Positions 48,591 to 61,310 of a DNA stretch of 64,000 nucleotides are shown here, piece by piece (positions within the stretch are counted from its first letter, which is position 1; the number at the start of each line of letters is the position of its first letter). This DNA is from Casuarina equisetifolia (lineage: Eukaryota > Streptophyta > Magnoliopsida > Fagales > Casuarinaceae), in NCBI GenBank assembly GCA_028551475.1, contig CM052357.1, positions 24,284,451-24,348,450 on the forward strand, given 5' to 3'. The notes under the pieces were generated by a model. It saw only the letters and a list, made by a program, of their open reading frames with translations, was not told where the DNA came from and did no database searches. The translations under genes were made by a program, and so were the position numbers.

Positions 48591-51500
48591 ATGGTGCAGC
48601 TCTGTTTCGTGCTGGACCTGCGGAGCTTGCCTCCTTCACTGCTTGGAGACATAAAGCAGGTGAAAGCCAATAGCGATGCTACTTCTCTCTTTTCGTTCGA
48701 ATGTTTCCATCAGATTATTTACCTGTTAAAGCTGGTCTAAAGAATTTAATTATTGATGGATCTTGGATTTCGTTTGTTGAAAATTATCAGTCCTTACTAC
48801 AGCTAGCTAATTTCTACGCCATTTCCTCACTATCCTCATCTTTGCGTAAATCGAACTCTCTCGAAGATAGGATTGGCTTGTGCTACGTCTTTAGAAATAG
48901 CTTTTCTTCTTTTGATGAGGTACCAATCACTTTTACTTTTTTCTTTTTCTTTTTATTTTCAATGTTCTGCGAGTCATTATTTCTCATAATTCCATGGTTT
49001 CGAGAGCTGATCTCCTTGTATTTTATGCAACAATTTGGAAACAGCTGAAAATCGCTTACCGCCCTAGAGAAAGCTTCAATCTACGCGACTTCCACCATGC
49101 TATTAATCACTTGCCCTCCGATGCTTTTCTTCCTCAAATCTATGATTCGCTTGCTCTCTCTTATACAGGGGGTAGCTCTCACTCACATTCTCTCAGCTAT
49201 ACTCTGACATGTTGTTGCATTAATTGCTTAGTTTAATCATTCCTAACAGATCTAAAACTTTCGACTATCCTGAGTGATCAAGTTCTTTATTCCTGGGGAA
49301 CTGGTAAGGATATCGAAAGGAAAGTGATAGTACTGAGCTCATGCTTTCCAGAAGAAGTAGACTCTATCATGCGAAAATCTCTCATGGTGAGCCGAATATT
49401 TGAACATCTGGAGTTTATTGCACTAATTTGGCTCTTGTCAATAGGAAACACTAAACCTTTAAACTTCATGTGGCTTTTTCTTCCAGGATGCCGCGGATCA
49501 GTGTGTTTCGGTCGAGTTCCTGTTATTTGAGCAAAAATCAGGCCATCTTACTGACACGCAGCAAAATGTCAGCAATTTCTTCAGATGCATCTCTGATATA
49601 GATAATTGCTCGTTTCATACCCATCTTCCAGGTTGATTCCTCTTCCTCTGCAGGGGACATCACTGGCATAAGCAAGGATGATTCTCTTAGCCTTTCCATT
49701 GTTTGTTCTGTTCATCTTACCAGTAAATTAATCCCATTTCATAACTTATGAATGATGAAAACTCTAAACTCTTTAATTGCATCAATTTTCTTTTCTTTTT
49801 CAGACAGTTCAGTTAGGTCATCAACTCTGCTGTGGTTCAGTGCGAGTGGGGAGAGGAGGGTAGGGCGTTGTTGCTCTGAAAAAAGAAAAAATTTGCAAAA
49901 TTGAGTTATAAAGCATACATGCCCTTGAAAGGTCTGACATGGCTTTGATACATTACTAGATTTTCTACAAATTATGGTTTCAAATGGTGAAAACAGAGTG
50001 GAGAGAGAGGAGGAACCTTTTTCTACATTCATGATTGACACTTGTTATGCCTACTTGGCAAATTGTGTGAACCCTGATCTTATGAGAAGTCTGTAGTATA
50101 GATGAAAATTGTGCTTGGTTCTGGATTGAGCAAGATTAGTTCCCTAGATGATGTTGAGCGAGATGCTATAAGTGACAAAATATGTTCATGTGACACTTGC
50201 CCAACGTTGATTCGAGAGAGTCTGTAATAAAGTAGGAGTAGGAACTTTACGTACCCCAATGCAATGTTGGCTTGAGAACAGTTGTGTTTGTTGTTTCCTG
50301 ATGTGTTGTTTGTCATTGTTTTCTCCGTCCTTAAGATCTTTTCTTTTATTTCATGTTTCCTAACCATTAGTATCAAAGCTTAGAATTAGCTTTCAACAAA
50401 AATGATGGTAGTAGAAAATGGAAAAATCAAGATTAAAAATTGAGGGATACAATTTTGGGTTCTAAGACAAGCAAGTTAAATATTGTGTAAGAAGAAATTT
50501 TACTTATTGCTCATATAATAAAAGCTGTAATGGATGAAAGAAGCAGAATGAGCATTCGTTAACTGACAAACATGGATAGTTATTAAATTGAGTTTGCTTA
50601 TGATGCTGCAGTCAATATTCTAAAGGATCTTCTACCAGAAGTAAGGTTTATTCAGTGTGAAAAATTTTCCATCCGAGAATGTCGGAAGTTACTTTAACTT
50701 CTGATTATTTGAATGATATCAACACAATCATAATCAGTTCGTGGATGTTGATTCTCTTGTCTTCCACACTAGAAAGTTGGAGGGATACTGTAACAGCAGT
50801 GAGCAACTTTTTAGGAAATTGAAAATCTGAAATATGGTGATATTTGAGACTTGATGTTGAGTAAAAAGAATTCATACTTAGATTCTTGGGAAATGTAGTA
50901 TCTAACTTAACCATCAATGCCAAATCTAGTGAAGAACATCTGGGAGAAACTTAGATTGTAATAGTTTAAATCTTAGTAGAGAAGTAAGTTGAAAAAGAAT
51001 TTGCTAGAACGATGTCAAGAGGGGTTGTCAAAGATGGATTGTGAGCAATACTTTAGAAAGGATGTTAAAGGTGAGTGAAAATGAGTAAATGTCAGAATCA
51101 CATGAGGTTTAAGATTTTTTAATTTCATTAGCTGAAAATCCTATAGAACTGTTGATTTTGAACATGAAGATTGTCTCATTTACCACAGATCGAATTATGT
51201 GGAAGATGAAAAGTGTCAGATGTTTTTGATTGGCAAGAATCTGATTTAGCGGGACAAGTAGATGTAGGGCATGCAATGACTTTCATGGGTGGTTTGTGGA
51301 AAATCACTGGAGGAGCTGTGGTTTTGGTGTCATGGCAGCAAGAGAGACGTTCTCTATATGGTAATAGACACTAAGAACATTGTCACAGTTACTGCTGATG
51401 GTACAGATCCAAGTCTGTAACATATAGGCTTGGGCTAGTAGTGAAAAGATGAGGAAGGTGCTTCTGTCAAAGAGTAAACGTTCAGGTGCAAAATCAGTTG

Positions 51501-54500
51501 ATATTGTCTTGTATGAGGATTGTATCTTTGGTAAGCAGAATAAGGTTAGTTTTTCTAAGGTTGCTAGAATACCCAAGACAGAAAAATTGGAGGTAGTGGG
51601 ACCTGCTTCTCTTTCGTCTCATAGAGGCATGTCATTGTATGTCAAATTCATTTATGAGTTTATGGGGAAAGTAAGGTTTGAACTTTGAAAAGTTAATCTG
51701 ATGACTTCAATGTTTTTAAGAAGTGATGAAACAAGGTTAAAATTAAAGTAGTTGAGGTTTGACAATGGAGAGGAATGTAAATCTGGCATGTCCAAAGAAA
51801 TCTGTACTGTTAATCAAAATTAGAATACAGAAAAATATTCTAGGAACACCGTTATATAAAGGTGTAGCTGAATCCTTGAACAAGACTCAATTGTGCTAGA
51901 AACTTGAAGTTACATGCTGGATAGCGTAAAACATTTTGGGCTGCTGCAGTTAACATTACTGCATATTTTATCAACCATTGCCTATTGTTATTTTGGATGA
52001 GGTTATTTTGATGAGGGTTTGAAGTAGTAATGAGGCAAATATCTGACATCTGAATATTAGGCTGGTAGCAACACAGCTATAGATTTGATGCCAGAAGCTA
52101 ATTTGATCCAAATTCCAAGAATTGCTCTTTTATTGTATTTGAAAAAATTGGAGAATCATTTGGAAAGGAAATGTTATGTTCATTGAAAGGTGTTGTATGA
52201 AGGTACTTCTATATTGGATGCTGAAAATGTGTGAAGGTACTCCTGGGAGTGAGGTCAGACGCTCTTCCAAAATTTCGGGACTTACATATTGATGCTTACC
52301 CATTATATAATTTGTTGCAATCTGATATTGGTGAACCAAAATATCATAATGAGTCTTTGTACAATGTGAATTCTTCCAAGTGGGGGTCAGTCAAGCGAGC
52401 TGAAATGGTGTCACTTATGTCATTAAGGTGTAAGAGGCGATTGAATTACCAGAAGTGAAGGTGACTTTATATAACAAGTAGATCCAAAGGATTGAGAAGA
52501 GCGGCATGGCAGTAGGTGTCATAAAGCCGCACTGATTGTGAAGGGATTGCATCATATGAAACGTTTTGACTTCTCAGAGATTCTTTTGTCCTGCTGTGAA
52601 CTTAACTGCAATCAGACTGATTTGTTTGGGAATTGTGATTGCAGAGGACTTACATGAGAAGCGAATGTAAAGATTCTTTTTTTTTTTTCCCACGGTAATT
52701 TAGAGGATGATATTTTCATTAAGGTGCCGCAGGGATCTGAAGTACTGCACAAAGAGACAGTGGTATACAAGTTGAGAAAAAGCCGGTATGATTTAAAGCA
52801 GGCCCCAAGGTAATGGTTAAAAAATGTTTGGTAGAGATTTCACAATACGCTAGGTGAACATCAAAAGGTTCGACCATATTTGTATTACAATCCACCTGTT
52901 GTATATGGATGACATACTAATTGCTAGGTCAAGCATTCGGGAAATTAGTAATTTGGAGTGGGTCTCTACAATTTGCAGTGAAGGATCTGAATGCTGGGAA
53001 ACATATTTGTATACGTAAGAGACCTGGCTGGTATTTTGATTTTTTTCATAAGCAGAGGATGTCAAGAAAAGTCTTATGAAGGTTCAACATGCAGGATGCA
53101 AAGCTTGTAACATCCTTAGCTAGTCATTTGGTCGAGCTAAAGAATACCTGTTCAAGCCAAAACATAAGCGTAAGCACATGATGAAGGTTTCACATGCCTT
53201 GGCCATAGGCATCAAATTTAGATTTGGACACCTTGTTATTAGCTACCTTACTGTTGGCCAGATGTAATGGGTGTAGTAGATTAGATCACGAGTAATCCAG
53301 GAAAGTTATATGAAACTTTGTCTCAAGGGGGTTTATCTGTTAATGTTAGGTTATTTTGATTCAGATCTAACTGGCGATGTTGATGGCAGAAGACTTATTA
53401 CACGAGTATATTTGTGTGGTACAAGAATCAGTTAGGTTCTTGGTTAGAAAAAATTGCTTCTCTTTCTATTATAGGGTTTAGAATATGTTGCAATTACCTA
53501 AGCTAGTAAGGAGGTGATTTGGTTGTAGGCTTTTCTGAAGGGTTGGGGGAAGCAGCTGGAAAACAGTGTTCTACAATATGTTAGTCAAAGTGCTGTACAT
53601 CTTGCGAACTGGCTTTTCATTCTAGAATGAAATATATGTAGCTGAGACAGCGGTATATATGTTCTATGATCAATGAGGGAGTAATATCATTTTTTAAGAT
53701 CTATAGAAGTCAAAATTTCTTGTTTTCTAGGTCAGTTACCATTAAGGAACTGGAGTTTTGTGCAGGTTTTATTAGTCTTCCAATTTGATGACTCCAGGAT
53801 AAAGAGTTGTCGTGCTGCTGGTTATAGTATGTAGGTACTTTGACCTTAATACTGTGATAAAATCTATCTCCAGATGAGAGGTTGATGAATTATGTTGAAC
53901 TTGATCTTTGTGAGAAGAGTATGGAAGCGTTGGTTGGTAAAGAGAGATTTCTCTTGTCTCTTGTTTGATTTTCACTTGAGCAAGATTATTTTAGCTTAAC
54001 CTTTGGTAACCTTTTGCTTGAGCGAGATACTGTAAGTGGTATAGAGAGAGTTTACCTGATTTCATCTTGAGGTGGATTGTCATATAGCAAAGGAAGAAAT
54101 CCTCACAATACTTGCAATGCTGGTTTATGTGAGATTCCAATATGGCAGAAAACTGAAATTTTGCATAAAACATACACAGTCATGTCATTTCATTCAAGAG
54201 TTTGAAGTCCTACTCTTAATAGGAGTTAAAATAGAATGAACTTGTGAATTTACTATATTGTTGTTGATTCTTAAATGGGATAAGAAAGAACTTGTAAAAG
54301 AAAGAAAACTTTTATTATCATTTTTTTCTTTAATGATAATAACATAATGTTGTAAATCTATGGACATAACCTCAAATTTAGGTGGTCATGTTTGTTCTAG
54401 TATTCCTGTGTATTTGCTTATTATTGTCCTGTGTGTTCTTAGGATATGTATTCATATGTATATATTCTTTTAGTTTTGGTTCTCTAGCAGTAATCTTGTT

Positions 54501-57500
54501 TTAGGTGTCTGGATTGTTGTCAATATCCCCTAGATTAAGAAAAGTCACCTAGATAGAGGAATGTGATCCATGATATGCCTTACATATTTGACAAACTTGC
54601 AGATTTCAGAGTTTTGCATGGTCTGATTAAAAGATGGAAAGCAGATCTGGAGGCTGACATTAAAGAACCATTGCAAGCTCGTTTTCTCTTTGAGAATAGC
54701 CTTGTAGGCTCGGTGAATCAGATCTTCTGCAACTTGTACATATCTGTCAATAAAATAATTGATGGTTTCAGTCCCTGCCAGGTATGATATATGGGTACTA
54801 CATTTTCTAGGTTTTGAGATATCCATTTGTTCATCATTCACTTTGATGAATCACTAATTGAAATCCAGGCTGCAAGATGAAACGCTTAATTTGAAAGAAC
54901 CATATTATGCTGAGAACTTGCTTAATGTAACTTATATCTCAAGGCAATGAATGAAAACTGCTGAGGAAAAATTGTTTGTTTTCTGGATTCTTGATCATGT
55001 ACATGTACTGGCAAAAAAAGGAACCTAAGCAACAAATTGCTGCTGGTTATCTATCAGGAGTGTTCATCAGATGATTGACAAGCCCTTTTAAAGCCATAGT
55101 TCTGATCTACAGTACCATTTATGGGTCATTAGCAATTTTAACATTTATTTGAGCCTCTAGGGCAAAGTTTAAAAGGCAGACTTTAAACAGGAGTCCCAGC
55201 ATTAGGTCTGAAGCTCTTAGATGTTCTCATTAGCTGCTGTCTCGCTTTGTTTGACAAGCCTTTAAATCCAAAAGCAAACAGGTAATTGTTTTAAAAATTT
55301 CTCTTTCTGTCAACTATAGCTCCGGCATAACAAGTTAGGTGTTGTGAAGGGCTCTCCAAATGTTTGGAAAGGTCAACCTTTTTTCTGGGAAGTAAAATTA
55401 TGTTTAAAAAGAACATAGAGGTGCCACCATATTAAATGGAAACAGAATTGAAGAGAAATGCAGAAAATAAGAAAAACTAAGACCTGAAGATCTAAAAATC
55501 CTAACAAGTACCACTGAAGGATAGGGAGCTCTAATTTGTTAACAAACAAATAGTTCTAAACCCTTTTTAAGAGCACAAGTGTCCAAATACGGCTATAGTG
55601 TTACGTCTGGTTACATTAAGTTTATTATTATGCTAGAAGATTACTAGAGAAAGGCCTATTCTCCTCTGTTCTATTGCGGAATTGATAATATCTGCCTCTG
55701 CTTTAATGCTTGCTCTCATATCACCCATATGTCTCAATGTAAATGGAAGGCATCAATCTGTATGATTTGATTGCTATACAGTATTCCTCCCTCTATCTAT
55801 TTTGCTGTAGCACTTTTGTGATTTGGGGTACCTTCTAAAGACATGCAGGTGTCATGGAATTCTACTTGAAGATGTCATAAGAAACAGGACAGACGGACCA
55901 TCTTGTTCAGTTACTGGTCATGAACTTGGAAAAGCTGCTGTGATAGAAAATTCTGTGAAGGTTGGAGAGAATATAATCCTGTTTGTGCCATCACTCCAGA
56001 GCTCTATAAAGTCTCAGAAAATTGCTTCACCAATTGACTTCAATGTGGTTGAGCGGATTAACTTAGGTTCTCTTAGTGAAGGTAGGTCTGAAGCTTGAGA
56101 TTCAATTTCTGATGGTACAATCAATGTCTTCAGCACCAGGCATATTTCTGTAGGCACGAGGCAATCATCCATGAGCATGTAAAATAAGTTTCTTTAGGTG
56201 ACTTTTGAGGATTATTCCTTGGTTTTAAATATAGATGATCGCATAGTTTAGGTATATGATGGCAAACATTCAAGTACATTCTTTAGGGAAAGTACATTCA
56301 CAAATTGAGCTTCATATTCATCACAACTTCTATCTTATTTTTGACTTCTCCACCAGAAAAGCTTCCTCATGTTTTTACTGTAAATTATCACTTTCTGCTT
56401 GACCCAGGTAGTGTAATGGGGGATTCCTATGTCGTGATTCCATCAGCTGGTCATGAGATAGAAGCTACTTCAGATGACATAGAACAGTTAGAGTTGAATG
56501 CTCAACGTACGTGGGAGTCTTCCCTTTGATTATTTGATTTGCAGTTTGAATGTTTAATCAGATGTTATAGTGGGATATCTAAATTAGATATATTATGGAT
56601 GTATGTTAATAATTCTTTATAAACCCCACATTTCTTACATCTTTGGAGTTGTGCTATACTTTGGTAGTTTTTCAAGGCCTATGCGGTTCTTTATTTTCGC
56701 TGGACCAAGCTTTGGTATTCTCCTCCACTTGTAATCTAGAAACCACGAGAGAGGCTGCTTTCTGCTGCTATTACATTCTTCAGCCTTCAGACAATGGTCC
56801 AATGCTTCTCAGGGTGACTCTATCTTACTGGTTAATAGATATGTTTTCTGTTGGGTATCCATAAGTACTGCTCAAAATCTTTCAGTTCTCTGTGCTTTTG
56901 CCGCGGATTGGAAGGCATATTATAGGTTGTCTTCTGTATTATAATTTGTTGTTTCTGTTTTTACTAATTACTATAAGATTTACAGCGTCTTGCAGGATCA
57001 GAGGAAGTCTCTTGTATTCCTGACTTCAATCTCTGTATTCATTCTTTGGTGACCAAGGAAATTCAGGAATCCATACAATGTTCTTTATCAAAGGTCAGAT
57101 TTTGTGTGAAGCATTCAATGTTCTAATTTTTCTTGTAATCTCTTTGAATCACATTTTCCCTTTGATGGACATTATAATTGAAGGAATGAATCTTCTCCAT
57201 AGGAGTTAACTACATAGAACCATGACGGGGGTCATATCATTCCGGTCTTCCCTTACTTTTTCTTTTCCCCTTACATCCTTTAAATTTCTTGCAGATTGAA
57301 CTAAAGGACTATGATCCACTGGTGCATGAGAGGGGTTTCCATCAAAAACTAAATTTGCTTGTCAACGAGAGCTTACAATTTGGGTAATTAGCATATTGAA
57401 ATTATGCATTGGAAATACTCATCATTGACTTTCAGAATTTATGGTGCAAGTTGTTAAAGAAAGCCAGACAAGAAATGCTTTTGTAAATTCCAGGTTATGA

Positions 57501-58352
57501 CTCTTAAGACTTCTACACTTTTCTGCTGAGTGCTCCCATAGAGATTGTTAGTATGGTATTCTGCGGTAACTCCATTTAGGATGGCATTATTGCTCAGAGG
57601 CTACCACAATATTTCACAGAATAAATTCATTTGAGGTTGTTGTTATTAGCACTTGCAATCTATTTAACGTAACTTGTTGAAATTGATACATAATTCAGCT
57701 TCCAAATGCAATGAAATTAGGCAGGAACTCTACAGTCTACCATAGGTTGAAGACTCAGCTTGCCTGGATCATCCTTGTTAATTGTGATTGGCAGCATAGT
57801 ATATTTGAATGAAATGGTGTAGTTCCTCTATCATCGGCCTTAAAAGACTTTGAATTTTGCAGGTCAGTACCACCTAAATATAAAGAGGTGACCTCTAAAC
57901 GGAAGTTAACTGAGCAAGACTCTTTGGAAGAGATTGTGCAATCAAATTCGGGACCACCTGTTGTACTTGTGGAAGAGGAGTCGCCAAAGCTCAATTTGCC
58001 AGTAGGAGAGGACAAAACTAGCGACTATATTGCAGAAGAATGGGAGCAGCTGGTTGTTAATGAAGTTCCCAAACTGTATTCTCCAGCTTGTCGCTCGAGG
58101 CCTGAGTTGTACCAATCAGTTCTATCTCCTGCGAATAGTGATAGGCAGCTGGATGTAAAAACTACAAGGATTTTAGAGAGGCTAGAGGTGCCGAGACAGT
58201 TAAAAAGAAAAGCCTTTTCTCCACTTAGCACAAGCAGTGGCATGGAGGATCCTTGTGTTCTGAGGGAGACTATCCCACGGCAGTCAATTGATGCTACCGC
58301 AAGCCAGTTAATGAAACCAAATTTCCAGAGGATGAAAAGGAAACATAAATGA
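48591..58352 (+). CDS. Uncharacterised 600-residue protein with Treslin/Sld3-like N-terminal layout
   Basis: Eleven exons: 48591-48659, 48791-48919, 49045-49171, 49250-49386, 49487-49631, 54603-54781, 55841-56081, 56408-56506, 56996-57093, 57295-57383, 57863-58352. All junctions are GT-AG and in phase, giving 600 residues and a clean stop. The first 200 residues alternate hydrophobic strands (LCFVLDL, RIGLCYVF, RKVIVLSSC, CVSVEFLLFE) with helices, as in a von Willebrand A-like fold. The order and spacing recall the N-terminal domain of metazoan Treslin/TICRR, which helps load CDC45 at replication origins. The tail is basic (LKRKAFSPLS, MKRKHK), suggesting nuclear location. By position it corresponds to the Arabidopsis gene after IPK2-alpha, which I remember as unannotated. 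The replication role is inference; the gene model itself is well supported. Intron 5 (4,971 bp) holds a Ty1/copia element. Confidence 0.75.
50056..50366 (+). repeat. 5' LTR of the intronic copia element
   Basis: It aligns with the 3' LTR through shared blocks: aattgtgtgaaccctgatct against aattatgttgaacttgatct, gagcaagatta, gagcgagat, and ccaatgcaatgttgg against tacttgcaatgctgg. It ends AACCA just before the primer-binding site. Confidence 0.7.
52741..53700 (+). pseudogene. Copia reverse transcriptase / RNase H remnant
   Basis: Read with frameshifts, it shows the copia RT signature (LKQAPR, then YMDD at 52,902-52,913) followed by degenerate RNase H text. The usual spacing between LKQAPR and YMDD is shortened, so an internal deletion has occurred in addition to the stops. 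Confidence 0.75.
53883..54196 (+). repeat. 3' LTR of the intronic copia element
   Basis: It starts TGATGAATT after the purine-containing ctccagatgagaggt and ends about CATTCA. It is the diverged partner of the 5' LTR. Confidence 0.65.
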
Positions 58353-59114
58353 AAAGAAGGCTGCTGTAGCTGTAGTGTGGAGCATGGAGTTATAGCTGCA
58401 GAAAAGGTCAGGGACGTCGGCTTGTTTCTTTGGTTCCATTTTGCTTTGTTCATCCTGTTACCAACATTCTTGTGCTGAAGCACGCTAACTGTACAAACTG
58501 CTTGCTAGGATGTACTCATAATATTTTCATGGAGGTTGATATATTAAACCAACACCGGTGTGAGGTTCATACATGTTTGTATGTGTACACAAACACATGC
58601 GTACGCTTCTGGGCCGAATATCTGAAAGAGAGAGGGAGACGATTGGGGAATAATTTGTGCGTTGTGCCAAGTATAAAATGAATACACTCAATGCAACAGA
58701 GCACAACCTTATTTATCTTAACCAACCTTGGCATAGCTTATTTAACTTGACGAATTGTCCACCTTCAGAGCATTCCCTTTTAACTTTTAGGAGTTTTAGA
58801 CCTATGACAACTTAATGATTTGTCTGCCTCTAGGAGTTTTAGGTTATTGTGATATAACGATCTTTGTATAGAAATTTTGAGCAGTCTCATATAGGAACTA
58901 TAAAAGTATGAAAAAATGATTACAAAAAGATAAATTCCTCTACTTAATCTTTCAGGACTCAAAGTTGGATATAAGTTATTCTTTGTAAATTTTAATATCG
59001 TATCAAGGTCTATATTCTTTCTTAACATTGGCATAGATTGTGTCCAAAGTTTGGAATACATATTTATATGCATTATGTGTTGTTATGCCTAAGTTTGAAA
59101 TCCATGTGTTAAAG
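58353..59114. other. Intergenic region between Treslin-like gene and amidase copy 3
   Basis: This should contain the 3' UTR of the upstream gene. No further gene is recognised. Homology to the amidase copies begins abruptly near 59,115, marking the truncation point of copy 3. Confidence 0.5.
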
Positions 59115-59584
59115 ATGATCCCACAGAGAGCTGTTAGGTCAAACAATCCTGAAAAAGACTAATAAAAGTAAAATATGGTAGTAGACAAAATGCTAATAGC
59201 TTAAAAAATGAATAATACCGGCTGAGGTGCATGTAGGAGATCCAGCGGATGAACCTGATGAAAATTTCTCTATGTTCCATGAGTTTCTTGTCCTACCACC
59301 ATACCAGATGTCATTACACCCAAGAGATCCTGAGACAAGCTTTGCAACGAGAACTGCCCCTGCAGCCTTCAACCTATATACCAAACAGAATCACAAGCTG
59401 GCAAAATACCATTTATCATATACTTCTAGCTGCAAGTTTGCACTTTCGAACATGCATACTACCTCTTGTATGCCCAAGCTTCAATGTTAAGAACTTGATC
59501 TTTGAAAGTTTTTGAACCCCAAGTTGTTCTATACTGGGGTATTGAAATTATATCCTTCAACCCATAAGGGATTCCATGGAGTGG

Positions 59585-60857
59585 TGTTCTGTGAATTTTA
59601 AATGCAAGTGAACATGTTGAACAAGTAATATAATGATAAGAAAAGTATTGTCCCACAGAGATTGGTGATTACTAGCCCAACTAATTACCAACGGTGAATA
59701 ACTCCTAGAATTTATCTAGCAAACCAAATTGATAGATGATAGATTAACTAACTAAGTCTAAGAAAACTAAATACAAGAAATATGTTAGAGCATCCGATTT
59801 CACCATAATTACTAGGTATTAATATTGATTATTTATGCTTGCAAGAGAGACAATATCTATGTGATGGCGGAACTTCCTAATTTATTTACTATCCTATGTC
59901 TAGGTATAGCAAACCTACTTAGTTCATTAATTTACTATATCTCTATATGTGAATTGAAACAAACCAAATGCATTAGGATCTATGAACATTCCTAGTTTAC
60001 ACCGAAAGCCACACAAACAATATAGTATATGTCTATCCATATTTAATCTATGGTTGCATATTACAAGAAACAACTGCATGCTATTTCCTGTCGGTTTCTA
60101 ACATGCAAATCAAGTCATCTAAGTGGTAGCTAATCACCTAAAAGCATTAAACTTCGTAATATGTAACTTTACATAAATAAAATATCTTGCAAAACATAAT
60201 AATCATAAGATTCATACCATCATAATTAGGTTACATCGTAGCTCTAACAAAAATAAACTAAAACATAAAGAAATAATGAGGAAGAATGGTAATAAGAAAT
60301 AAAGAAGGCATCTTGAATCCAAGAACAAGAAGTCTGTCACCCTTTTTGTCTTTTCTTTAAGAAAACCTTGAATTCTTGGCCTCTTTCTTGAGTTGTGCTC
60401 AATTTTCTCCTCCTCCTTCTTTTGCCTTTTCTCTTCTCTTAAATAGGGTTTAGGTTTAGACCTACTCTTATCCTAGTAGAATTGGGTTTTAGAGATCTAA
60501 AATAATTGGGTTTTGAACTCTTAATTTAATTAGGTTTTGAACTCCTAATTTAATTAGGCTTTGAACTCCTAATATGATTAGGTTTTCTAATTATTTAGAA
60601 AACCCAATAACAATAAAATCTAATAACAATCATTCAAAGCCCAAGCTCATCTTGACTATCTTGATCTTGATATTATGATTTTGCCACACAATAAGCATCA
60701 GGCTCTCCATGTTCATCCCTTTTCTCCTTGCCTCCTTGTGCTACATAAACAAGATAAATTTAGGTAAATAAAGAGGAGTTCAAATGTTTTCTCACAATTA
60801 TTAAAGTTATTTATTGCCTAAAATAGGTAAAATAACTTTATAAATATAGAGTTATCA
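59585..60857 (-). mobile_element. Solo LTR, copy B (1,273 bp)
   Basis: The reverse complement of the LTR at 4,299. It has TG...CA ends and a perfect 5-bp target duplication AGTGG at 59,580-59,584 and 60,858-60,862. The empty-site sequence is preserved in amidase copy 2 at about 43,910-43,922 (ccatggagtggacctg), which proves insertion into exon 7 of amidase copy 3. Its terminal hairpin carries one mismatch. No internal element region is present. Confidence 0.93.
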
Positions 60858-61310
60858 AGTGGACCTGAAGAACAAACTAACATTTAGTCTAAGAAAATGT
60901 GCCTAGAAATAAAGAACAGGATAAAAAGAAAAGGAAAATTTATGTTTTACAGTGCATGTGATATACCAAATGTCATCCAGGTAAAAAAAAAAAAAAATGC
61001 TAGCTTGAGGTAGAATAACTTTTACTAAAATAATGAAGAAATTGTCACCCACATCTTAACACTATAATGAATAAACATGAATATGATAAAGGGTGATTTG
61101 ATAATGCAATAGACTTTCAAATTAGAGTTGATATGGTAATTGTTCTCTACGTATAATACATTCCATAATATTTGCTAGGGCATATATATGGTTCCATAAA
61201 TAAATTGTAAATGCCAAGTGTGCCTTCATCTAGGGAGTTAAACCATTATGCACAATTACTTCTAGATTAAAACTGCTGAAAAATATGATGCTACTCTAAG
61301 AGTCGGATCA

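Larger units (their letters stand above)
50056..54196 (+). mobile_element. Decayed Ty1/copia element inside intron 5
   Basis: A full-length but dead element of about 4.14 kb, in the same orientation as the host gene. It has a 5' LTR (50,056-50,366), a primer-binding site (ttagtatcaaagc from 50,367), a GAG-pre-integrase piece with CIFGKQNKVSFSKVAR (about 51,520-51,570), RT with LRKSRYDLKQAPR (about 52,770-52,815) and YMDDILIA (from 52,902), an RNase H remnant (about 53,340-53,700) and a 3' LTR (53,883-54,196). Integrase before RT defines copia. Stops and frameshifts are frequent and the LTRs differ at many sites, so the insertion is old. No matching target duplication survives at my LTR ends. 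It enlarges the host intron to 4,971 bp without touching the splice sites. Confidence 0.85.
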
